This document shows, piece after piece, positions 50,143-58,755 of a DNA stretch of 64,000 bases. Below the pieces are notes generated by a model. The model saw only the letters and a list, made by a program, of their open reading frames with translations. It did not search any database and was not told the origin of the DNA. The first letter of the stretch is position 1, and each line of letters starts with the position of its first letter. A program made the position numbers and the translations under genes. The stretch is from Parietichytrium sp. I65-24A (taxonomy: Eukaryota > Sar > Bigyra > Thraustochytrida > Thraustochytriidae). The stretch lies in contig BLSF01000001.1 of NCBI GenBank assembly GCA_012862575.1, positions 1-64,000 on the forward strand, read 5' to 3'.

Positions 50143-52302
50143 GTTTTGGAGAGCGCACTCTTGCAGCCCCTCTCTCGATGCTCGCGCCTCGGAATCGAAT
50201 TTGGCGCCCGAGTTCGCTGCTCGCACGAGCTACTGCGGCAGGATCGGCGACGACTGCGGCAGCTCTTGGTAAACTGTTCTGATGGGAAAATATGATCGGG
50301 CAGCGTCTGCAGCAGTCAGATCACTCGCTCCCTCACTGGAGAGCCCGCTCGTTCTGTATGCCCCAAGCTCGTCTGTTCTTGCAATCACAGGTCAGAGGCG
50401 AAGAAGACTGCAAACCATACTCCCAAGCACAAAAGACTCACAAAACTCTTTCTTTCGACGATTTGGCTTACCTGCCTCGTTTGACGTTCGAGGACTCCGA
50501 TGTCGTGCAAAGCAATGGAAACCGTTGATTGCTTCGTGTGGCCGTTCGTTGCCTTTGGTCTTGATCAGCTCTCTCGCTGCAGCAGACGCGACCAAGGCTC
50601 ATGAAAGCTTGAAGGCCATGAAAAAGGTACCCGGCCCCGCCTCCGGCTGAAGAGGATTAAGTTTCTCAATCTTGTACAATATAGACGTTTGCCACTTCAA
50701 AAGGCAGACTTCGTCCGACTTTTCAGACCACCGAGCTTTTACACATCCACCTAGCGAGCGGGACACAAATAATGCAAATAGGCCTTGGTATAATTGCACG
50801 CGGCAAAAATTCAATAGACACAGACCACTCCCTTCCTACACTCCCTTTACCGTCTTGTCTTCGACTCGCAGTGAATGATGCTGAGTGCTGATGGGTTCGG
50901 CGGCGAGCTAGCTTGTTTCAGAGGACGCACGATCGCTCCCATACAATAATCTACAACCTCTCTTTCGCCACCTCGCGATCTACCGGTCATCGATTGGCGG
51001 CCTAAATTGACTAGCACTGCTGCTCTTGGTCCACTGCCCCTTCGCAGTCAACCTGTTTCCCAGAGTTTACAACTCGACGCTCAGGGAAGAAAGTGAAGAC
51101 GCTAACCACAATGATACAAGCCGCATATCAAACGCCAAGCCAGAAGACGAGCTTCACGTCCTTTTGCCTCCACCATCGCTCGCATCGAAGCGTCCATGCA
51201 CTCCATCGTACTGTTAATTTTGCTTTGTAACTAAAACTATACTTGGTGAGCACAAGATCAACTTGGAGTTGGTTTGTTCGTTACCGGATAGTTTCCTTAT
51301 CTCTCACCTACAGTAAACGATAATCGGCGCCAGAAAAGGGAGAGGGGAAACGTGAAGGAATGGAAGAATACTTGCGTTGTGGCAGTTGAGCCATGTCGGC
51401 TGACATCTGCTTGACAATACATTTATACATATGTATACATCCTGCGATCGTGGCGACTCGCGGGTGTAGCATTGGCGGTTCTAGTGCTCGCACTCGTGGG
51501 CAGTCCTGGCTCGAAATCTAAAGTGACAGGCACGGTAGAAAGCGAGCGACTTTGCACACCCCGGATGGCGCAACGCGTTTCAGCTGGCTAGCCTAATGCC
51601 AGCAGCAAGAGTCTTGTCCTCCGCAAAATGCGACTCAGAGAGCGTTGATCAGCATGCATCCGAGTCAAGGCGGACAATATGCGCGAGAGGTCGAGAGGTT
51701 GACTGGTCTGCCATGCCCTAACACTAAATGTTTATCTTTTCTTCGTAGACATTCGCAGGAGCCAGGTCAAGCTTTGAGTTTTCATCCCGGCACCCAATGC
51801 ACAGCACTCACATTTTCAAGGGCAGCTATTTCATGTACATGTAGAATGGAAGCCGTGTAAGAAAGAGAAGCTGATCTTAGGGGTGAAGACAAATAGCCGT
51901 TAGCGCTCACTGGCTCAGCTAACTCTGAGAAGGCATTTTCTTCGGAGCTCGTGATGCTCCAAGTGTTTCTATCAAGGCTCAAAGCTCGAGCCTTCCTTCG
52001 ATACTATTCAAGCCTATCGATGGTCACAATCGTGACCGTGACCGTCACTGTGGGACCCCTTGATTCGAGGTAGAGCTGCGCGAAACGGCGCAAGTGGCAC
52101 TCAAGAAGCACGCCCTGGAGCAGTTGCGCGCAGGCGAGTCTCCTCGCTCCCTCTGCTGTTACGCAAGAGACGCAACACAATAACACCACAACACTACACG
52201 ACGACATCGGGCGCGCAAACGCGCTTCAGCCGATGATGTTCGGCGATACTTCGCCGTGAAGAGAAAGAGAAAAAGCTGGCTTGACATCGGCGCGTGCAGG
52301 AA
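50143..52302. other. Intergenic region upstream of myosin and ankyrin genes
   Basis: 2.16 kb. Apart from a weak 122-codon frame at 50282-50650, no protein-like sequence was recognised. GTGACCGTGACCGTCACTG near 52032-52050 is a palindromic short repeat about 260 bp before the ankyrin gene start. Confidence 0.4.
50282..50650 (+). CDS. Possible small hypothetical protein (weak)
   Basis: 122 codons with an ATG start (MGKYDRAASAAVRS), divergent from myosin and 140 bp from its start. Basic, with a hydrophobic stretch near 89-100 (SLPLVLISSLAAA). A competing frame (50292-50528) overlaps it. A CACAG|GTCAGA junction-like sequence near 50390 raises the possibility that part is an intron. No family recognised; it may simply be untranslated sequence. 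Confidence 0.25.
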   Translation: MGKYDRAASAAVRSLAPSLESPLVLYAPSSSVLAITGQRRRRLQTILPSTKDSQNSFFRRFGLPASFDVRGLRCRAKQWKPLIASCGRSLPLVLISSLAAADATKAHESLKAMKKVPGPASG

Positions 52303-53157
52303 ATGAAAAACCTGGCCTTGGGCAGGGAGTACAAGGCAGATGTCCTGGACGAATGGCGCGAACGCGAAGAGGAGAGGGCACGGCGATGGAGGGAGATGGA
52401 GGAAGCAAACCGTTTCGACTTGAAGAAAGCAGTGCGTGGATGCTACGACTACGTCAAACATTATTTAAGCGGTGAATTTGGTGCGCCAACAGAGCACGAC
52501 AAAAAGCAGTTTATCTTCTGCGCCGTCGAAAAGGATTTTTACGGGTGTCGGGCCTATCATCTAAAATTTGGTGACCAAGAAGGCGCTCTAAATTACCAGA
52601 ACGAACTTGACGGAAAAACAGCCGTCTCAATAGCTGCCCAAAACGGTGATTTCAAGTTGCTGCAATTTCTGATTTCAAGAAAAGCCAAAGTGGATATAAA
52701 GGATAGGTTTGGACGAGTCTCATTGCACTACGCTGCAGCAAGTGGCTCATTGGAGTGCGCACAGATTCTGCTGGAGGCTCTTGTGGATGTTGACGCCCGC
52801 GACCGGCTTGGTGTGGTGCCGCTCATGCTTGCTGCTGAGGCTGGCGACGTAGACATGATTGAGCTTCTCCTGGAGTACGTCGCAGCAGTGAACAAGCGGG
52901 ACAAGATCGAGAAGTGGTCCGCGCTTCATTACGCAGCAAAAAATGGTGACGTTGAATGCGTTGTTTTGCTTTTGAAAAATGGATGTCAGTACGATTGGAT
53001 GTCAAGTACGGAGAAGTCTGCACAAGACATCGCTTTGGATCACAACAATAAAGAGGCCGCAATTATCTTAGGCAAATGGCGCAGAAGAAAACTGTTCCCG
53101 TCCAATAAATTCTCAATGCAGGCCATCGAAGATTTAGAACTCTTCGATGGGGAGTGA
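52303..53157 (+). CDS. Ankyrin-repeat protein
   Basis: 284 residues from MKNLALGREYKADVLDEW; a GTG three codons earlier is ignored. The N-terminal 70 residues are highly charged helix (EREEERARRWREMEEAN). Residues about 105-245 carry four to five ankyrin repeats: GKTAVSIAAQNGDFKLLQFL, GRVSLHYAAASGSLECAQIL, GVVPLMLAAEAGDVDMIELL, WSALHYAAKNGDVECVVLL and a degenerate capping unit. The short C-terminus is basic (KWRRRKLFPSNK), ending in LELFDGE. No signal peptide or membrane segment. It is a generic protein-binding scaffold and the partner is unknown. Confidence 0.9.
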   Translation: MKNLALGREYKADVLDEWREREEERARRWREMEEANRFDLKKAVRGCYDYVKHYLSGEFGAPTEHDKKQFIFCAVEKDFYGCRAYHLKFGDQEGALNYQNELDGKTAVSIAAQNGDFKLLQFLISRKAKVDIKDRFGRVSLHYAAASGSLECAQILLEALVDVDARDRLGVVPLMLAAEAGDVDMIELLLEYVAAVNKRDKIEKWSALHYAAKNGDVECVVLLLKNGCQYDWMSSTEKSAQDIALDHNNKEAAIILGKWRRRKLFPSNKFSMQAIEDLELFDGE

Positions 53158-53959
53158 CGCCACCTAAAGTATCTTCGTTCACATCCGAACGGAATTTGGA
53201 GCAAAACCTCCCACCTTCAGGTTTTGGCTTTTTGATCCTGTCCCTTTTGTGGCCTCTATTCAACGTGTGTAACGATGCTGCTGATCGAAAGAAGGTAGTA
53301 AAGTGCGCAAAATCATCGGCACATGATTTGCACAATACCGTTCCGACTGCTGCTTGACAACAAAATTAATTGAACAAGCAGAGCCGCCGCTATTGCATGT
53401 CCTTGCGAGCTAGTCCATGAAAGAGCTTTGGAAGGCAAAGAACGGTCCAGTTAGCACGAGGACGGCGTGTGTACTCCCAGCCGTTTCTCACAGCTCAAAC
53501 GCAAAGTTGTATCGGGATTTCATATGAGTAACCAAGCTCCAACCTTCAGCCAATGTGACAAAATAATTATTTAGTCGTCTTGTATTTCATGTACTAATCA
53601 ATCCTGGCCGAAATCATGACCAGGGCAAGGTTAAAATATTACACTCTGGTTTATGGTGACTCCGCGTCCCAACCCGCAACGCAGAAATGTAAAGTGGAAC
53701 TCATAAGCAAATCCAAGCCGAAGCCGAAGCCCGAACCCAGAGTAAGGCTCTAAACCGAGATAAAGGCCACAAGTTCAATCTGGATTCCTTCAGAGCATCG
53801 CTTTGCGACACAAGCTCGTCGCAAGAAGAAGAGGGAAAGGTTTGCGATTCGGGATTTTACAAACGAGTTGAAGTTATACTTGACGATATTGTGTATGTAT
53901 GAAAGGATTGTTGCATGTTCAGCAGTATCAGCATGGCACCGCTTCTCCTCTTCGACTGA
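53158..53959. other. Convergent 3' spacer
   Basis: 802 bp between the ankyrin and NDUFV2 stops. A short direct repeat AAGCCG occurs near 53717-53730. No gene seen. Confidence 0.4.
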
Positions 53960-54724
53960 CTAGTAGTTCATGAAATCCTTAACGGACGCAGGATCCACCT
54001 TCTTCTCAAGGTCGGTTCTCATAAACTTTTCTATTCCAGGGAACTTTTCGTGGAGGGTGATTTTGCCTTGAGGACCCTCGCAACTAAGCTGGCCGTTCAT
54101 AGGGAGGCTTCCCCACTTGGTGAGTGCGGGAGGCTGTCCCTTCTTGCATGCGTCGAGCAATTCAATGGTGGTTTTTGGAGTGAGCATTTCATAAAAATCA
54201 TCATTGATCTGGACCATCGGAGCGTTCACGCAGGCGCCAAGGCACTCGACCTCGAGAAGGGTGAAGAGGCCGTCTTTGGTGGTCTCTCCATCGGTGATGC
54301 CGAGATGCTTGGTGATGGTCTGCTTGATCTCTTCCGAGCCGCAGGCCATGCATGGAGTGGTGCCGCAGAGCTGAATAAAGTACTTGCCCTTCTTGGTTCT
54401 GTTAAACATCGTGTAGAATGTAGCCACCTCATACACGCGCATCGGGCTGCACCCAAGGATGTCCGCAACCTTGTTCATAGCCGCCACGGTCAGGTAGTTG
54501 TCATTCTGCCGCTGCGCCAAATCCAACAGCGGAATGCACGCCGATTGCTTGTAGTTGGTAGGGTACTTGCCCAGGATCGTCGACACGCGCTCGTAGTTCT
54601 CCGCCGTAAAGTCGAAAGTCTCGTCCCCCTTGTTCCCCTTCACTGGCTTGTGCTGAGAAATTACGTGGCTAAGGCTCCTGCTACCGAACGGGGCCACTCG
54701 TCGCGCGGCTACTCTTCCCAACAT
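53960..54724 (-). CDS. NDUFV2: Mitochondrial complex I 24-kDa subunit (NuoE type)
   Basis: 254 residues with an ATG start and a presequence (MLGRVAARRVAPFGSRSLSH). The thioredoxin-like [2Fe-2S] domain is intact. NYKQSACIPLLDLAQRQN and the helix MRVYEVATFYTMFNR precede the cluster ligands, which lie in CGTTPCMACGS (about 117-127) and ECLGACVNAPMVQI (about 159-172). The four Cys of cluster N1a are present. The subunit belongs to the NADH-oxidising N-module in the matrix arm. Length and order match nuclear NDUFV2 of other eukaryotes. Codon bias yields a 278-codon open frame on the opposite strand, rejected as a shadow. An 8-bp tandem repeat lies 75-122 bp upstream. Confidence 0.97.
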   Translation of the reverse strand: MLGRVAARRVAPFGSRSLSHVISQHKPVKGNKGDETFDFTAENYERVSTILGKYPTNYKQSACIPLLDLAQRQNDNYLTVAAMNKVADILGCSPMRVYEVATFYTMFNRTKKGKYFIQLCGTTPCMACGSEEIKQTITKHLGITDGETTKDGLFTLLEVECLGACVNAPMVQINDDFYEMLTPKTTIELLDACKKGQPPALTKWGSLPMNGQLSCEGPQGKITLHEKFPGIEKFMRTDLEKKVDPASVKDFMNY

Positions 54725-56140
54725 CTTCCACCTCCTCCTTCACCTTTCTACTTCTCTCCTTCTAGCGCTCTCGGCCCCGCAGCTGCGCAATGGGTGTGTA
54801 CCTGTGTACCTGTGTACCTGTGTACCTGTGTACCTGTGTACCTGTGGGAAAGAAGCTGTGCGGTATGTGGGTGGGTGGGTGAGTGAGTGAGAGAGAGAGA
54901 GGGATGTCTTCAAGTTGTTCCTTGTCCTCTCAGCACTCTCAGCTCTCTCAGTGGTCCTCGCTATGGCTGCCCGTACTAAGCTACGCTTCGCTATGCTTTA
55001 CTATGCGTCACTACGCTTTGCAGCGATCGAGTAGGATTTGGTAGGACTTGGTGTTGTTTGCTATGGGTCGGTAGGAGTCTGACAGGCGTCGTGTATTCAC
55101 CGCTACCTGTTAGAGGAATGTTGTAATGGTCAGTTAGACTTTGGGAGTAGGCCAGCCTTCGTAGGTTGGCAAGGAGGTAGGGGTGCTGTGGTAGGATGGT
55201 AGCAGTGCAAGTTCCACTCGTTCACATATGTTCACATAGTCATTGCTGGTACGATTGTTTAGGACACTCTCAGGGAGAGAGGCTATCGTGAAGAGCTGGC
55301 CAGAGCTAGCCGTGTGAGCCTGAGCTAGATACCATACGTAAATGGCATAGTGAGGGTTAAAGATTGTTTACTGACAGCACTACTGTCCAGCAGACCCACA
55401 GCAGCGACCTAACCGGACAACCCGCACCCTAACCTAAATCTCATCTTAATTTGATTCCCAATGCAACCGCTAGCTTCCCTCCCACAATAAGCAAGAGCCA
55501 CCCTATACCATAGAGATCAGAAAAGAATCTCCAGAGGAACCTAATGTAAAGCTCGTTGTTCGTTTTGTTAATAGGCGATAGACTGGTGTTTCCCAATCCC
55601 CGAACTGCTATCTCGAGATACAGAAAACGCTACACCATCGGCTACTCGTGCGCTGTACGCGAAATATGCGAAACCAGAGCCGGCAGCGGGTACCTTAGGT
55701 CGTTTATGGAGTAAACAGTAGAGCCGCGTGCCATGAAAAGGGATTTCATGTTTCATCTCGAGTGCAGAGTGAGCTCCCAACTTTGAGGAGACTTTGGAGA
55801 CGACCAGAGTGGTTGGAGCGCTGAGAGCTTGCGTCTTATCTTGAAACCCTTCGCTACTGCTGCTGCTGCTGCTGGGAAATAGGACTACGGGGAGCGTGCA
55901 TGAGAGTCAAGTTGTTTGGTGAACTCTGTGGACTGTTTGGTGATTTCGTCAAAGCGTTCGCGTAGTGCCGCTTCAGGGTGGAGGGAAACTCTTTGACGAA
56001 GACAAACGTTTTACCTCAGCTTCGCGCAGACGGCTCTTTGCTCTTTGATCTTTGAGCTTTGTTCATTTCGCTGGAGGCGAGACCTGAACTCGGTTGATCT
56101 GTGTCTTGGGCGTGTGTCGAGCTCTTAGTCAACTGACGAA
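54725..56140. other. Divergent intergenic region (NDUFV2 / one-pass protein A)
   Basis: 1.4 kb. It contains the TACCTGTG tandem repeat (54799-54846), a GA tract near 54880-54900 and a GCT-repeat (CTGCTGCTGCTGCTG) near 55859-55874. The stretch 54980-55110 is rich in TACTA/TACG words. No protein-like frame was recognised. Confidence 0.45.
54799..54846. repeat. 8-bp tandem repeat, six perfect units
   Basis: TACCTGTG occurs six times without a mismatch, 75-122 bp upstream of the NDUFV2 start codon. Confidence 0.97.
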
Positions 56141-56691
56141 ATGGCGACCGTGACAATAAATATCGGGTTGGGGTTTGTGATGGGGTGTGCTCTCACGATG
56201 CTGTTTGTGTTCTCCTACATCGTAAACACTCTCCGGGGGGAGAAGCTTGGTCGCATGGCCTCTGCTCTCGAAAAGGTGGCCGTGAGGGTCGCCGCAAGGT
56301 TTTCTGTTGAGCTTCTTAAAGTTCCAGAGGTGAACGATGCGTTCACTTCGCTCATTGCGGGCGGAATCAATGCCTGGCTTGTGGACCCAGACGCGCAAAA
56401 GCACATCGAGGCTATGCTTGAGCGCCAGTCCCAGGAAGAGGCTGTTCGTGAGCTCGGAAAAAAATTACCTGTAAGTTTGTATGATTCCAGTGATGATCTC
56501 CTCGACACCGTCTGACAATCACTCTTCTGCCATGAAATCATTAGGGTTTGGTGGGCAGCTTTTCGCGTGGCATGTTTGACGGCCTGCGTGGCAAGAGCGC
56601 GCCCCGACTGAAGGACACTGGAAAGGGGCTTCCAGACGAGATCAAATCGCCGCAGACAGCGCCAGAGGGAGGGAACCCAACTGAAGAATAA
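56141..56691 (+). CDS. One-pass membrane protein A, spliced, paralogue of the next gene
   Basis: Two exons, 56141-56470 and 56545-56691, with a 74-nt GTAAGT...AG intron whose splicing is in frame and gives 158 residues. Unspliced, translation would end in the intron at 56515. The join is supported because the spliced sequence LGKKLPGLVGSFSRGMFDGLRGK aligns with LGRNAPTLAKSFMDGLCG in the downstream paralogue. An N-terminal helix (GLGFVMGCALTMLFVFSYI) is followed by an amphipathic helical region with the shared block AARFSVELL--PEV--AF-SLIAGGINAWL and an acidic, disordered C-terminus. Family and function unknown to me. The N-terminal hydrophobic helix could be a signal anchor. Confidence 0.85.
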
Positions 56692-57958
56692 AAGATTATC
56701 AATTCCCGCCGTGGTTTTTGCATGCTACATGTCTTTCGCTGTGATTTGAACCTGGGAGACTGCCTCTTTCTCAGTTTCCGGTTAGTTTTGTAAGTCGTAA
56801 AAAATTATATTTCAGATCAGAAAGGAAAAGAAGGAAACAACCGTGTTGCAAAAAACACTAGGACAGCAAGTGTTGAAAGAGCATCGAGAAAACGAATGAG
56901 GTCAGATCCAGGTTCAAGAATATGATCTTGCGATTCGTATCACCTTGATTCTGACAAATGAATCTGAAAATATCTGATTCGAACTCCCGAAACTTCACAC
57001 ATCAGTCCCAACCCCGTGTCTCTTTCCAGATTCTTCCCCTATCAGATTTATCAGACAGTCAAGTCTCTGTTTTTGAACGTGCTACTCAAAGTCAGTACAC
57101 CAATCATGTAGTATTTGCTACGCGCAAAGCTATTTCCCTTAGTACTACTATGTGATGTATGCAACCGTTTTGGTAGTAGTAGTAGTCCTCTGAACCAACG
57201 CACCAGTAGCTGCGTCATAGTCGCAAAGGTATCGCTGCTTCCCACTCCTACATAACTTCTCCTACATCCGGTCAGTGGCACTGCACTGTGGCTGTGGCAC
57301 ATAGCTACTAAAACGGCTCTACCTTTGACCTTTGTCCCCTTGGTCAGCCCGACACTTCTACCATTTCGTAAAAAAAGTCCGACTAGGCAAAACCATCTGC
57401 CTCAGAGCGTTACACGGTATCCTACCGCTTCGACTAACAGCCCCCTACGGCCGCACTGAACGTGTCCAGCAATCGTTACCTGTAGTAGGCTGGCGCTATT
57501 TGCGATGGAAGGCGTAGAGGTGCATAGGCAAATGGCGTAGTAGTCGGAGAGGAAATGGATGTGTGTCCAAGGAGTCCAAAGTGCGTCAGTTCAGTCTGTC
57601 CTAAGATTATGTGCGAGGCCTCGGAGTGGAAAAGGCCGATCGGCATATTCTAATCTACCGAGAAGCACAGGCGCGGACCGCATTGGAGACGCGCGCGAGA
57701 GGCGACCAGCTAGAGCCAGCTACTGCTTTGCGTAAAGCGTTGTCTTTGGATCTACATACATCTACATCCACACCTGCCTCTTTTTGCTCTGACGCTCAGT
57801 TTTTTGTCGCCGCTGCTCTTTGGCTTTCGCTGGAGTGTGGCTGATTGGACGTAGAGCTGCCTGGGGAGAGTGGAAGGAGACTGTCTCTGGTTTCCTTGCC
57901 TCCGTGCGTCTTTGCTGCCTGCTCACAGTGGTCTGGAGGGTTTATTCTGTGAGGCAGC
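56692..57958. other. Spacer between paralogues
   Basis: 1.27 kb. Nothing recognised. A GCTACTCAAAGTCAGTAC word at about 57080 is a loose match to the 5'-flank element, here about 870 bp upstream of gene B. Confidence 0.4.
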
Positions 57959-58519
57959 ATGTCCCACCAGCACCATCACCATGTGACCCATATCAATGCG
58001 ACGCGAGCGCACGAAAACGGGGGCGATGCTGACCCCTACTCGTTCACTATTCAAATTCAGGTGGGAATGGAGTTTTGGGCTGGGCTTGCCCTCTTCTGGT
58101 GCGTTTTTATAAGTTGGTGCAGATTCTCGACGACGCCTTCCAAGATTGTCGCCCGACGAATCGCTCGATTCGAAGATTGGATCATCGCTTTCTCTTCACG
58201 CTTCATTGTGGAGCTGTGCGAAGATGAGAAGGTTCAGAGGTCCATGTCGCGCATGCTCGCCAATGGCATCAATCTCTGGCTCACACATCCCAAAACCCCC
58301 GGCCACCTCACGCACTTTTGGTCTCATGCTCCTGAACACATTGCAGCAGAGCAGCTCGGGAGAAATGCGCCAACTCTGGCAAAGAGCTTTATGGACGGCC
58401 TTTGCGGCCAGCTGCTCTATAAAGCGACCCAGTTCATGTACGAAGAAAAGCGGATTCTGCGAAATATCGTAGGTCTTGGAGTCGTGTGCCACTGTGTCTT
58501 TGTCCCGTATTCTGGTTAG
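57959..58519 (+). CDS. One-pass membrane protein B, paralogue of A
   Basis: 186 residues in one exon with an ATG start (MSHQHHHHVTHINATRAHENG). A second ATG at 58067 (MEFWAGLALFWCVF) would start directly at the membrane helix as in paralogue A. The homologous block is SSRFIVELCEDEKVQRSMSRMLANGINLWLTHP, then AAEQLGRNAPTLAKSFMDGLCG. Compared with A it lacks the intron at that point. Its C-terminus is different and ends in a hydrophobic stretch (GLGVVCHCVFVPYSG). A GTAGGT near 58470 could be a further donor, so the last 16 residues may be wrong. No known family recognised. Confidence 0.75.
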   Translation: MSHQHHHHVTHINATRAHENGGDADPYSFTIQIQVGMEFWAGLALFWCVFISWCRFSTTPSKIVARRIARFEDWIIAFSSRFIVELCEDEKVQRSMSRMLANGINLWLTHPKTPGHLTHFWSHAPEHIAAEQLGRNAPTLAKSFMDGLCGQLLYKATQFMYEEKRILRNIVGLGVVCHCVFVPYSG

Positions 58520-58755
58520 CAGGGAGCGGTCGTGTGCGTGCGGTGTATGATTTTTGCAAAGCAATTGATTGCTTGTGCTACAGTAGCTTATTATTTATTA
58601 CCTAATTATTGCAACATATCCTCTTTCTATACCACTCTCATCGTCAACACACGTTTTCTGCGCCTCGGGAAGCCACCCTTCTACCCGCGCAAAATTTCGT
58701 TTACTGCCATTTGCCGCAATCGTGCCGACTGTAGGCTTTCATCATCGACGGCACT

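Noticed and set aside
54050-54886. 278-codon open frame antisense to NDUFV2
   Set aside because: It is a codon-bias shadow of the conserved NDUFV2 gene; its composition and the VPVYLCTCVPVYL repeat from the minisatellite are not protein-like.
56740-56765. tRNA B-box-like TTTGAACCTGG on the minus strand
   Set aside because: First consensus G is missing and no cloverleaf forms around it.
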